A stretch of 64,000 nt of DNA. Origin: Luteimonas sp. (GTDB taxonomy: Bacteria > Pseudomonadota > Gammaproteobacteria > Xanthomonadales > Xanthomonadaceae). The notes under the pieces are model-generated. The model made no database searches, was not told the origin of the DNA, and saw nothing but the letters and a program-made list of their open reading frames with translations. Below, in pieces: positions 41,576 to 50,125 of the stretch. Each line of letters starts with the position of its first letter. Position 1 is the stretch's first letter. The stretch is taken from NCBI GenBank assembly GCA_024707405.1, contig JANPZU010000005.1:186001-250000 (forward strand), written 5' to 3'. The translations under genes and the position numbers were made by a program.

Positions 41576-41827
41576 TTACATGGGCGGTTCGATCACTTCG
41601 TCCAGGCGATCGGACGACACCATGTAGCCCCCATCCTCGATGGCCGCACGCACGTCCATGAGTTGGCTTTCCAGCTCGCCGAGTTCGTCCGCATCCGCAG
41701 CGCCGACGATCCGGATGCAGCGCTCGTTGAACCATGTCCAGAACTGGCGGAACGTCTTGCCGTGCCAGTGCTCGTGGCGGATGCCCTGGTAGAGCTCGCT
41801 GACGGCAATGGTCAACTGGTCGCGCAT
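41576..41827 (-). CDS. Small protein of unknown function
   Basis: An 83-residue soluble protein (MRDQLTIAVSELYQGIRHEH, then KTFRQFWTWFNERCIRIVGA). It is mixed alpha-helical and acidic at its end. ATG 41827 has GAGG at good spacing; a longer frame starts at 41860. Convergent with the previous gene, 33 bp apart. No family recognised. Confidence 0.5.
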   Translation of the reverse strand: MRDQLTIAVSELYQGIRHEHWHGKTFRQFWTWFNERCIRIVGAADADELGELESQLMDVRAAIEDGGYMVSSDRLDEVIEPPM

Positions 41828-41956
41828 CGCGTGCCTCGGGAATGCCGGCGGGATGGCCATTGTGGACGAAACCCGCGCGGTTCGGCTCGACCGACATCGC
41901 GCCCGGCAAGCAGCGGGGTAGACTCGCTACGGACTTCTCCAGCCGGAAGCATGCGC

Positions 41957-42208
41957 ATGGCCGAGGACGTACCCTACCGCCCGATCAGCTGCGATTTCCA
42001 CGACATCATGGAAGCGACCGCGACCCTGCGTTCGGTGGCGAGGATCGTGTTCGTGGATGCCGATGGCATCGTCCGCGAGTGCGACGCGCGGATCTCAGAC
42101 CTGGCGACCCTTGCCGACGGCGAGTACATGACGCTCGACAGCGGTGAATCGATCCGCTTCGATCGCATCGTGTCCATCGATGGTGCCAGACGGGTCGATT
42201 TCGACTAG
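41957..42208 (+). CDS. rof: Rho-binding antiterminator (Rof/YaeO-like)
   Basis: An 83-residue protein. YRPISCDFHDIMEATATLRS followed by alternating beta strands (VARIVFVDADGIVRECDARI, ATLADGEYMTLDSGESIRFD, IVSIDGARRVDF) matches the Rof Sm-like beta-barrel, whose hallmark start is Y-x-P-I-x-C-D. Rof binds the primary RNA site of Rho and inhibits termination. The ATG at 41957 is preferred because GGAAG lies seven bases upstream; 41951 is in frame too. It is monocistronic, with small uncharacterised genes either side. Confidence 0.72.
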   Translation: MAEDVPYRPISCDFHDIMEATATLRSVARIVFVDADGIVRECDARISDLATLADGEYMTLDSGESIRFDRIVSIDGARRVDFD

Positions 42209-42277
42209 CGCTGCATCCGGTTCGGGTGCCGGGCGGCCCGCGCGCTCACATCGGCGATCCGGTCGCCGGCCTTGCCG

Positions 42278-43339
42278 TTACCGCGGCGTGCCGCCCAGCA
42301 ATTCCTCGCGGTAATAGGCCAGCAGTTCGACGAAACTCTTGTCACGCGGCAGTGCCGATTGCGGCTTCTCGCCGTTGCAGGCCCAGTCCCAGCCCCAGTA
42401 GACGATTTCGCCATCCTTGGCGTTGCTCCAATCGCCTATGCCATGCGCCGCATCGCGCGGTTTCGCACTGGCGCCATCGAGTGCGTAATCGGCATACGCC
42501 AGGATGCGGTTGCGTCCGGGCGTTGCGCAATCGAACTCCTGGTACTGCAGGGTGAAGTCGGAGCCGGTGATGTCGTCGGGGAAGATGATCACCGTGGTCA
42601 TGCGGTTGAAGTCGGGGCTGCTGCCGGTTTCGACGCCGTGGATATCCACGGCGATGAGGGCCGATCGGGACAAGTGCGAGGCATGCCAGTGCCCGGAATT
42701 GGCGGCAGCCGACAGGGCGGTCTGCGGCACGATGTTCTCTGCGGTGCGGGCGGCGATGCGATCTTGTTCGGCCCGCTTGCGCGCGGCATCCTCGGCCTGG
42801 GCCTGCCGGTCGGCTTCCGCCCGGCGTTCGCGGTAGGCGATGGTCATTTGGCGGTGCTGCGCGACGGCGGGCATGCGCGTGCCGGGCTCGCCGGTGTTGC
42901 AGGCGATTTCCCATTGCCGCACGGCGACGTTGTCCATGAACGGCGTCTTCCATGCTCGCGGTTCCTCGCTCTTGGTGACGAAGCGATTGCTGTCCAGCAC
43001 GAATTCGTAGCCGGCCAGGATCCGGCTCAGGCCGCGCGTGTTGCAGTCGTATTCGTAGACCAGCAGGCCATAGTCGACCGAGCGCTCGTTGCCGCCGGGG
43101 CCATACACCAGCGACGACGCGCCCAGCCGGAACGTGGAGGGGAAATGCACGCCGACCAGTGCACGCGGATGGGGCGAGCCGCGAGTGGCATCGTCCGTGG
43201 CCATCACCGTCATCGACATGCCGCTTTCGTCGAGCAGGTACCACTGCTTGCCTGCGGCAGAGGTGCCCACGGCCTGTGCGTGGGCGGATGCGAGCGGAGC
43301 GATGGCAAGCAGGAGCACGAGCGAACGGAGAGGCATCAT
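42278..43339 (-). CDS. Secreted protein with internally duplicated domain
   Basis: A 353-residue protein with a signal peptide (LVLLLAIAPLASAHAQ). Two related modules are joined by a charged helix (YRERRAEADRQAQAEDAARK). The first has YEYDCNTRGLSRILAGYEFV and VAVRQWEIACNTGE, the second YQEFDCATPGRNRILAYADY and EIVYWGWDWACNGE, so each carries a matching Cys pair likely to form a disulfide. The pattern is reminiscent of surface-adhesin protein E-like domains, but the match is only by eye. Start ATG 43339 (tandem ATGs; GTG 43348 also in frame). Confidence 0.65.
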   Translation of the reverse strand: MMPLRSLVLLLAIAPLASAHAQAVGTSAAGKQWYLLDESGMSMTVMATDDATRGSPHPRALVGVHFPSTFRLGASSLVYGPGGNERSVDYGLLVYEYDCNTRGLSRILAGYEFVLDSNRFVTKSEEPRAWKTPFMDNVAVRQWEIACNTGEPGTRMPAVAQHRQMTIAYRERRAEADRQAQAEDAARKRAEQDRIAARTAENIVPQTALSAAANSGHWHASHLSRSALIAVDIHGVETGSSPDFNRMTTVIIFPDDITGSDFTLQYQEFDCATPGRNRILAYADYALDGASAKPRDAAHGIGDWSNAKDGEIVYWGWDWACNGEKPQSALPRDKSFVELLAYYREELLGGTPR

Positions 43340-43425
43340 GGCAGGCACGCAGAGGAATCAGCCGCGGAATCTAGCACGCGTGGATGCGCCTCCGTCGGTG
43401 GCGTGGCGACAGGCATCCACGCAGG

Positions 43426-44403
43426 TCATGCCTGGCGGCGCGAGGGAACGATCCTGGGGATGAGCTTGATGTAGGCGAGCATCGCCAGCAGTTCGACCAG
43501 GGTTTGCGTGACCACCACCGCGGGCACCACGGGCAATGCGCCGGGAATCGCGAGTGCCAGCGGCAGCACCACCAGCGAGTTGCGCGTGCCCGTGCTGAAG
43601 GCGATGGCGCGCGTGGCAGGTGCGACGAGGCCGAAGCCGCGCGCGATCGCGATGCCGGCCAGCGGCGCGACGAGGGCGAAGGCGACGTAGACCGGCAACA
43701 CGCTCGATGCCGCGGGAAGGGCGAGGCCCAGTTGCGGCACCACGGCGGCGATGACCACGGTCAACACCAATGCGGTCGCGGGCACCGGCAACAGCCCGGC
43801 CCACGTGGTCGCGCGGGCGGCGATTGGCGAGCGCTTCGCGGCGGCCTGCAGCGTGGCGGCCAACGCGAACGGCACCACGATCAACCATGCGAACGCATGC
43901 AGGAACGGCCCGGGCTCGACGAGGCCGGTCGCTTCCGCGCCCATGAACAGGGCCAGGTAGAGCGGCAACAGCAGCAACTGCAGGCCGAGCAGGATGGGAG
44001 TGGCCGCGAGCAGCAGCGAGGCATCGGCCTTGCCCAGTTGCGAGAAGGTCACGACGTAGTCGATGCACGGACAGAGCAGCACGAACAGCACGCCGATGCG
44101 GATCAGCGGATCGCCGGGCAGCAGCGGGAACGCCAGTGCGACCAGCAGCGGCACTGCGATGAAGTTGGCGACCAGCAATGCGGCGATGAAGCGGCCGTGC
44201 CCGATGGCGCGGCGCATCGATGCCACCGGCAACTGCAGGAAGGTCGCGAACAGCATGAGCGCCAGCGCCGGGTTGATCGCGTCCTCGAAGCCGGTGGCGT
44301 CCGGGACGGTGAACGCGATGGCGAACCCGGCCGCGACGGCGAGCAGGTAGACCGGGATCTGGTGTGTTTCGAGCGTGTCGCGCACGCGCGGGACGGAAAT
44401 CAT
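43426..44403 (-). CDS. SBF/BASS-fold transporter, arsenic-resistance (ACR3)-like
   Basis: A 325-residue membrane protein with about ten hydrophobic segments. VLFVLLCPCIDYVVTFSQLG resembles the ACR3 motif around the essential Cys of helix 4, and AFSTGTRNSLVVLPLALAIP matches the conserved crossover region of the bile-acid/sodium symporter fold. ACR3 proteins export arsenite, but no arsR, arsC or other ars gene is adjacent, so another anion is possible. The next gene is divergent. Confidence 0.75.
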   Translation of the reverse strand: MISVPRVRDTLETHQIPVYLLAVAAGFAIAFTVPDATGFEDAINPALALMLFATFLQLPVASMRRAIGHGRFIAALLVANFIAVPLLVALAFPLLPGDPLIRIGVLFVLLCPCIDYVVTFSQLGKADASLLLAATPILLGLQLLLLPLYLALFMGAEATGLVEPGPFLHAFAWLIVVPFALAATLQAAAKRSPIAARATTWAGLLPVPATALVLTVVIAAVVPQLGLALPAASSVLPVYVAFALVAPLAGIAIARGFGLVAPATRAIAFSTGTRNSLVVLPLALAIPGALPVVPAVVVTQTLVELLAMLAYIKLIPRIVPSRRQA

Positions 44404-44615
44404 GCCTGGCGTCCGATGCTCATGTGGGTGGAGCCTGCGTCACGCGCTGCTCGGGACGCCGCAGGGTATCCGAAACACGGCGTACGCGGCGAAGCGCGCA
44501 TCGGCCGCTTGCATGCGTGGTGTGTGACGCGCGACACGTGCTTCCATCCGCTTTCAGTCGTTCTCCACATCGTGATGGCTAGACTCGGGTGCGTCATCGC
44601 AATCGGGCATCACGC

Positions 44616-45236
44616 ATGCCGTCCTCCATGTCCAGTTCCAGATCCTATGCGCATGTCGTGGCCGTCGCCTTGGCGGCGGCCACGCTGGCGGCGTGCGGAT
44701 CGAGCCGCAACACGCCGGAAGCGCCGCCGCTGGGCGAGATGTTCACCGCCGAGGACACGTATTCGCGCAACTACCCGGTGCCGCCCGGAGTGTCGTGCGA
44801 GGCGGCCCGTCGCGCCTTGCTCGGGCAGGGCTACGTGATCGACAAGCACGCCGTGGAAAGCCTGGAGGCCAGCAAGGTCTTCCAGCCGCAATCGGACGTC
44901 CATACCAAGCTCAACGTGCGCACGACGTGCGTGCCGATGGCCGGTGGAGGCTCGATCGTGTTCATCAACGCGGTGCAGGATCGTTTCGCGCTGATGTCGC
45001 AGTCCAGCTCGGCCAGCGTCGGCGTCAGCATGGTCGGCTCGGTGTCGGTGCCGATTCCGATCGGCGGCAACAATGCCAACCTGGTGCGCGTGGGCAGCAA
45101 CACGGTGCAGAACCAGGATTTCTACCAGGGGCTGTTCGACCGCGTGGGTTTGCACCTGCCGGGCACGCCGGCCAACGTGCCCTTGCCCCCGGTGCCCGAC
45201 ACCCCGCCGGATCCGGTGCTGCCACTGCAACCTTGA
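44616..45236 (+). CDS. DUF2242-type lipoprotein
   Basis: A 206-residue protein with a lipoprotein signal (VAVALAAATLAACGSS). The segment FTAEDTYSRNYPVPPGVSCE, SLEASKVFQPQSDVHTKLNV and an alpha/beta body with VFINAVQDRFALMSQSSSAS followed by GVSMVGSVSVPIPIGGNN match the DUF2242 family of proteobacterial lipoproteins of unknown function. The tail is Pro-rich. ATG 44616 is chosen over 44589 on the position of the signal peptide. Confidence 0.75.
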   Translation: MPSSMSSSRSYAHVVAVALAAATLAACGSSRNTPEAPPLGEMFTAEDTYSRNYPVPPGVSCEAARRALLGQGYVIDKHAVESLEASKVFQPQSDVHTKLNVRTTCVPMAGGGSIVFINAVQDRFALMSQSSSASVGVSMVGSVSVPIPIGGNNANLVRVGSNTVQNQDFYQGLFDRVGLHLPGTPANVPLPPVPDTPPDPVLPLQP

Positions 45237-45332
45237 AGCGGAAGGCCCTTGGCATGGGGGGCGTCGACTTCATGCGCACTTCACCGTCGCGGACGAAGCT
45301 GCCGCCACCAACGACATGCAACGGGTGCGACG

Positions 45333-45629
45333 ATGATGGACGAGGCGGTTCGGGCCGGCGGCAATCGCTGGCGATGGGCGATGTGGGGCGGCGCGATCGC
45401 CTTGTTGCTGGTGCCCTGGGTGGCGATGCGTTTCACCGATGAGGTGGTCTGGGACGCGCATGACTTCGCCGTCTTCGCCGTGATGCTGGCGGCGGCGTGT
45501 GGCGCGGGCGAACTAGTGGCGGCGTCGGTGCGGGGCACGGTCTGGCGGATCGGGTTGGGGATCGCCATCGCGTGCGCATTCCTGCTGCTGTGGGTGCAAC
45601 TGGCCGTGGGCATCGTCGGGCCGGGATGA
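45333..45629 (+). CDS. Small three-helix membrane protein
   Basis: A 98-residue protein with three hydrophobic segments (WAMWGGAIALLLVPWVAMRF, FAVFAVMLAAACGAGELVAA and IGLGIAIACAFLLLWVQLAV). The first loop is acidic (TDEVVWDAHDF). No conserved function is known to me. It lies 96 bp after the DUF2242 gene and faces a small convergent gene with a 6-bp gap. Confidence 0.65.
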   Translation: MMDEAVRAGGNRWRWAMWGGAIALLLVPWVAMRFTDEVVWDAHDFAVFAVMLAAACGAGELVAASVRGTVWRIGLGIAIACAFLLLWVQLAVGIVGPG

Positions 45630-45635
45630 CGCTTG

Positions 45636-45842
45636 CTACGCAGCGTTCACCGCCTCAGGCGGCATGACGTGCAGGCAGACCGACAGCCCGGCGCGGCGCG
45701 CGCGATGTGCGCAGGCGCTGGCGTAGTCGTTCGCGGCGACAAGATCCTCGAAATGCCCGTCGACGATGCAGTCGCGTGCAACGCTCCAGCCGCCTTCCGC
45801 GTCGCGTTGCACTTCGATGCGCGTGATCCTGTTGTCCGTCAT
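45636..45842 (-). CDS. Small soluble protein of unknown function
   Basis: A 68-residue protein (MTDNRITRIEVQRDAEGGWS, then VARDCIVDGHFEDLVAANDY). It has a strand-rich start and an Ala-rich helix. GGAGG at good spacing decides ATG 45842 over the longer frame to 45863. No family assigned. Confidence 0.55.
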   Translation of the reverse strand: MTDNRITRIEVQRDAEGGWSVARDCIVDGHFEDLVAANDYASACAHRARRAGLSVCLHVMPPEAVNAA

Positions 45843-46013
45843 GGTGACTGCCTCCGTGCCCAATGGCGCGGGATTCTGGCGGGCAGGGTGTCAAGATCGC
45901 GTTTCGGAATGATGAAACGTGGATGTCGCGAGCGTGCGGGCGTGATCCGATCGTCTAATGACGCCGTGGTGGCATCTGTGCGACCGTAGCCGATCTTCAC
46001 CGGGAGTCTGGCC

Positions 46014-46259
46014 ATGGCATGGCAGTGGATCGCTTTGGTGGTGGCGGCTGCGTTGGTGCCGCTGTCGCTCCACTTGCATCGCGGGCAGCGCGATGGCATC
46101 GCGAAAGCGGTCGATGTGGTGGCGTTGGCCTGGTTGTTCTACCTGGTGAACCTGGTCGCCGATGGGTCGCAATGGTTGCTGGGCCTGCTGATGTTCATGG
46201 GTTGCTTCCATCTCGGCATGCTGATGGGCTGGGCACCGATCCGTCGCGAACCGGGGTAA
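46014..46259 (+). CDS. Small three-helix membrane protein
   Basis: An 81-residue protein with three hydrophobic segments (WIALVVAAALVPLSLHLHRG, VDVVALAWLFYLVNLVADGS and WLLGLLMFMGCFHLGMLMGW). No recognised motif. GGGAGTCTGGCC precedes the ATG. Confidence 0.6.
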   Translation: MAWQWIALVVAAALVPLSLHLHRGQRDGIAKAVDVVALAWLFYLVNLVADGSQWLLGLLMFMGCFHLGMLMGWAPIRREPG

Positions 46260-46341
46260 CGGCAGCGCTGCGCGCGCGTCGGCATTGCTGCATGCCCATC
46301 ACCGGCTTACGATCCAGCCTCGGGGAACGGAGGGGATCGCG

Positions 46342-47379
46342 GTGAAGACATCATGGTTGCGTGGATGCGTGCTGGCCTTGGCCGGCGTGGCGTGGGCCGG
46401 CGCCGTCGTCCATGCGCAGGAAGTGCGCTGGCAAAGCCCGTGGAAGCCCGGCGTCGCGCTGGTCTACGACACACAGGGCGTGGAGCGCGAGTTCCAGGGT
46501 GGCGAGCTCGAGTATTCCACGCGCACGATGGATCGCGAGACGATCCGCGTCGACGAGGCCTTGCCCGATGGCGGTTTCCTGCAGGTATGGACGTCCGACG
46601 GTGCGCGCTACGAACTGCTCCATGGCGATGCCGACAAGTTCGCGCTGTACCAGGGCGTGCTGGATGTCTTCGCCGGAGCGTCGGTGGACGTCGAACTCGA
46701 CGCCGGGGCGAAGGCCGCGCGTGTCCGCAACCTGCCGCAGCTGATGGCGTTGGCCGATCAGGGCGTCAAGCCGCTGCTGGTAGAAATGATCGTCAAGGAT
46801 CTCGCGAAGGATTTCCCGCCGGGGCTGGACGATGCGCACAAGGCCTCCTTGCTGGCGTCGGTCGAGGCCGAGGTGCGGCCGATGGGCGATGCGATCTTCG
46901 ACAAGATGTTCTCGCGGGAGAATTCGGAGCGCCTCTACCTTGAGGAGGCCAAGCGTTACAACGAGTTCACCGGGCTGGAGATGCAGGTCGGCGAGACCCG
47001 CACGCTGGCCTCGACCCTCGCCCATCCGATGGGCAAGGCACCGATCCCCGCGCGGCTTGAGCTGAGCCTGTCCAACCCGCGCGACGACGAGTATGTGCTG
47101 CGCTGGACACGCACGCCGGATCCGGGGGCGTTCGATGCACTCGCTTCGCTGCTGCAGGAGGCCCATGGCAGTGATGTGCCGGAAGATGCAGGGCCCGTCG
47201 GCGCAGCAGACATGGACTACACCATGACCGGATTCATGCTGTTCCGCAGTAGCACCGGCGTGATCGAGCTGTATGAAAATCGCGTCGAAACCACGTATGG
47301 CCCGGCCAGCAAGCTCGATCGTCGTCGCATGCTGCTGGTCGGCAGTCCGCATGCGTGGGACGCCTTCGGCGGGGACTGA
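46342..47379 (+). CDS. Secreted protein of unknown function
   Basis: A 345-residue protein with a signal peptide (WLRGCVLALAGVAWAGAVVHA). The body alternates acidic helices and strands (ALVYDTQGVEREFQGGELEY, then ETIRVDEALPDGGFLQVWTS). There are no Cys after the signal region and no enzyme motif. GTG 46342 is the start because GGAGGGGATC lies upstream and the signal peptide follows at once. It lies 5 bp before the next secreted-protein gene, with which it likely forms a transcription unit. Confidence 0.65.
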   Translation: MKTSWLRGCVLALAGVAWAGAVVHAQEVRWQSPWKPGVALVYDTQGVEREFQGGELEYSTRTMDRETIRVDEALPDGGFLQVWTSDGARYELLHGDADKFALYQGVLDVFAGASVDVELDAGAKAARVRNLPQLMALADQGVKPLLVEMIVKDLAKDFPPGLDDAHKASLLASVEAEVRPMGDAIFDKMFSRENSERLYLEEAKRYNEFTGLEMQVGETRTLASTLAHPMGKAPIPARLELSLSNPRDDEYVLRWTRTPDPGAFDALASLLQEAHGSDVPEDAGPVGAADMDYTMTGFMLFRSSTGVIELYENRVETTYGPASKLDRRRMLLVGSPHAWDAFGGD

Positions 47380-47384
47380 AGCAG

Positions 47385-47999
47385 ATGGCCGGCGCATCTG
47401 TCCCGAAACGCGCGATGTCGCTGCCGCTGGCGACGATCCTGTTTGCAGGCCTTGCATGGCCGGGTGTGTCGATGGCGGCGGTGGCCGGCGACGACGCTTC
47501 GGCCTGGTGGCAGCGATTGCAGGCGTTGTGCGGGCATGCCTATGCGGGCACGTTGATCCGCGCACCGGAAGGCGACGACACGTTCCGCGACAAGCGCGTG
47601 GTGATGCACGTGCGCGATTGCACGGCCGATCGCGTGCGCATCCCGCTGGTGGTCGACGACGATCGCTCGCGTACCTGGGTGTTTTCACGCACGCCGTCGG
47701 GCATCGAACTCAAGCACGACCATCGCCATGAGGATGGCAGTGCCGATGCAGTGACGATGTATGGCGGCACCACCAGCAACGCCGGCAGTGCCGACACGCA
47801 GATGTTCCCGGCCGACGACGAGACCCGCGGCGTCATTCCCGGCAGTGGCCAACGCAGCGTGTGGCTGGTGGAAATCCATCCCGGCACGCGATACACCTAT
47901 GCAGCCAACCGCGTCGGCACCACGCGTGGCTTCCAGGTCGATTTCGACCTCTCGCAGCCGGTCGATCCGCCGGCTGCGCCCTGGGGTTGGGAGGACTGA
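47385..47999 (+). CDS. Secreted protein of unknown function
   Basis: A 204-residue protein with a signal peptide (LPLATILFAGLAWPGVSMAA). Two Cys (LQALCGHAYAG and VRDCTADRV) may pair. The core, with YAGTLIRAPEGDDTFRDKRV then DDDRSRTWVFSRTPSGIELK and HDHRHEDGSADAVTMYGGTT, recurs in uncharacterised proteobacterial proteins. It has no catalytic signature. Located between another secreted protein and an AmiD-like amidase, all within 6-bp gaps. Confidence 0.65.
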   Translation: MAGASVPKRAMSLPLATILFAGLAWPGVSMAAVAGDDASAWWQRLQALCGHAYAGTLIRAPEGDDTFRDKRVVMHVRDCTADRVRIPLVVDDDRSRTWVFSRTPSGIELKHDHRHEDGSADAVTMYGGTTSNAGSADTQMFPADDETRGVIPGSGQRSVWLVEIHPGTRYTYAANRVGTTRGFQVDFDLSQPVDPPAAPWGWED

Positions 48000-48005
48000 C
48001 CGGGC

Positions 48006-48824
48006 ATGCGCAAGGCATTGCTCGCGATTGCCGCCACCTGCCTGCTCGCCGGGTGCGCGACGCCATCGCTGCGCATCGACACGTCCCACGAATCCGTGGT
48101 GCAGGCCAGTCGCGTGCAATTCCTGATCCTGCATTACACCGTCGCCGACTTCGAGCGCTCGCTCGACATCCTCGCGCGGCAGGGGCGGGTGTCGTCGCAC
48201 TACCTGGTGCAGGAAGATCCGATCCGGGTCTACCGCCTCGTCGATGAAAGCCGTCTCGCGCGACATGCGGGCGTGAGCTACTGGGCGGGCAACGCCATGC
48301 TCAATGCCTCGTCGGTGGGGATCGAAATCGTGAATCCCGGTTACGTCGACACCGTGGAAGGCCGCGTCTATGCGCCGTATCCACGGGCGCAGATCGATAT
48401 CGTGATCGAACTGGTGAAGGAAATCGTGGCGCGGCACGACATCCGCCCGGAGCATGTGCTCGGCCATGCGGACATCGCCCCCGGGCGCAAGCAGGATCCG
48501 GGGCCGATGTTCCCTTGGAAGCGGCTGGCCGAGGAAGGGATCATCCCGTGGCCGGATGCCGCGCAGGTGGCCGAACGCCTCGACCACCATCGTGGCAATC
48601 CCTTGCCCGACGTGGCGTGGTTCCAGAAACGCCTGGCCGTGGTCGGCTATCGCGTGGCATTGGACGGCGAACTCGACGAGGCCACGCGCAACGTCATCAG
48701 CACCTTCCAGATGAAGTACCGTCCGGCCGACATCGGCGGCTTGCCGGATGCTGAGACAGCGGCACTGCTGGACGTGGCGTCCACGCCCGGTGGCATGCGC
48801 ATGCTGGGTGAGCATGCGGAATGA
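48006..48824 (+). CDS. amiD: N-acetylmuramoyl-L-alanine amidase, AmiD-like lipoprotein
   Basis: A 272-residue outer-membrane lipoprotein (lipobox LAGC, Cys17). The Amidase_2 zinc site is His43 (LILHYT), His154 and Asp164 (VLGHADIAPGRKQDPGP), with Lys162 as catalytic partner and Glu107 in VGIEIVNPG. A C-terminal peptidoglycan-binding-like domain (residues about 200-260; VAWFQKRLAVVGYRVALDGE) follows. It cleaves the bond between MurNAc and L-Ala in wall fragments. It is the last gene of a group of three secreted-protein genes. Confidence 0.88.
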   Translation: MRKALLAIAATCLLAGCATPSLRIDTSHESVVQASRVQFLILHYTVADFERSLDILARQGRVSSHYLVQEDPIRVYRLVDESRLARHAGVSYWAGNAMLNASSVGIEIVNPGYVDTVEGRVYAPYPRAQIDIVIELVKEIVARHDIRPEHVLGHADIAPGRKQDPGPMFPWKRLAEEGIIPWPDAAQVAERLDHHRGNPLPDVAWFQKRLAVVGYRVALDGELDEATRNVISTFQMKYRPADIGGLPDAETAALLDVASTPGGMRMLGEHAE

Positions 48825-48961
48825 ATGCGGCGGTCGCGTCCGCCGATTCGCGAATGTGCTGACGCGGTGCCATGCCCGCGCCCGGCATCGACGCTAGACT
48901 TGGCGCGACGCTGGCAGGGCGGCCCCGTGGGCAGTCCCCATCGCGAAACGGAACGGGGGGC

Positions 48962-50098
48962 ATGGGGCAAGTGCGGCAACGCATCGAGGGGAATGCGCCG
49001 GAAGGCAATGGAATCCACTGGGTGGTGACGCTGAACAGGCGCAACCGCGCGGTGTTCTTCGCCTTGCTGTTCCCGGTCCTCGGCACCCACCTCGATGCCG
49101 TGCATGCCAACGCCGCGACGTGGACGTTGCTGGCGCTGCAATTGCTCGTCTATCCGCAACTGGTCTACTGGCGTGCGGCGCGCGCACGCGATCCGTTGCG
49201 TGCGGAGATGCAGAACCTGCTGCTCGATGGCGTGCTGTTCGGGGTCTGGGTTGCGGCGTGGGGATTCCCGCTGTGGATCACGTTCATGCTGTTCATCGCG
49301 GCATGCCTCAACGTGGTGATCTACATGGGCCTGCCCGGCTTCTGGAAGGGCCTGGCGGCATTGGTCGGCGGTGCCGCGGTGGCGGTGCTGGTGAACGGTT
49401 TCGATTTCCGTCCCGAGACCGGATTGCTCACCAGCCTCTTGTGCATCCTCGCGCTGACTCTGTACCTGTTGTTCTTCGCCCATGGCGCCTACGAGCGCGG
49501 CATTTCGCTGCGTGACAGCCGCAGGCAGCTGGGCGAACGCCTCGACGAGATCACCGCGCTGCAGTCGCGCCTGCAGGCGCAGGCGTTGCGCGATCCGCTG
49601 ACCGGCCTCTACAACCGGCGCTACCTCGACCAGGCGCTGGAGCGTGAACTTGCCGCCTGCCACGCCGCGGGCACGCCGCTGTCGCTGGTGCTGATCGACA
49701 TCGACCACTTCAAGCGCGTCAATGACACCTATGGCCACCAGGCCGGCGACGAGATGATCCGTGGCCTGTCCGGATTGCTGACCACGCACGTGAATGGCGC
49801 AGGCTTGGTGGTGTGTCGCTACGGCGGCGAGGAATTCCTGCTGATGCTGCCCGGCACGGACATCGACGAAGCCGCGGTGCTGGCCGAGGCGCTGCGCCAG
49901 TCGTTCGAGGCGATGCGCGTGGAGGCGGACGGGGAGGCGATGCGCGCGACGCTGTCGATCGGCATTTCCGGCTACCCGCAACACCTGCCGGATCCGCAGG
50001 TCCTGGTGCGCGAAGCCGACCTGGCCCTGTATGCCGCCAAGCTGCGCGGGCGCAACAACGTGGTGCTGTCCACCGATCCGGCGTCAAGGACGACGTGA
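48962..50098 (+). CDS. Diguanylate cyclase with membrane MASE2-type sensor
   Basis: A 378-residue protein. The N-terminal domain (residues 25-175) has about six helices in a MASE2-like arrangement, then a short coiled coil (RRQLGERLDEITALQSRLQA), then a GGDEF domain. The catalytic motif is intact as GGEEF (288-292), with DPLTGLYNRRYLD and IDIDHFKRVNDTYGH conserved. The RxxD inhibitory site normally five residues ahead of GGEEF is absent (VVCRYGGEEF). It should make cyclic-di-GMP without I-site feedback. ATG 48962 is preceded by GGGGGGC. No phosphodiesterase or effector is adjacent. Confidence 0.92.
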   Translation: MGQVRQRIEGNAPEGNGIHWVVTLNRRNRAVFFALLFPVLGTHLDAVHANAATWTLLALQLLVYPQLVYWRAARARDPLRAEMQNLLLDGVLFGVWVAAWGFPLWITFMLFIAACLNVVIYMGLPGFWKGLAALVGGAAVAVLVNGFDFRPETGLLTSLLCILALTLYLLFFAHGAYERGISLRDSRRQLGERLDEITALQSRLQAQALRDPLTGLYNRRYLDQALERELAACHAAGTPLSLVLIDIDHFKRVNDTYGHQAGDEMIRGLSGLLTTHVNGAGLVVCRYGGEEFLLMLPGTDIDEAAVLAEALRQSFEAMRVEADGEAMRATLSIGISGYPQHLPDPQVLVREADLALYAAKLRGRNNVVLSTDPASRTT

Positions 50099-50125
50099 CG
50101 CGCGACGCCGTAGCATGGCCGCGAC

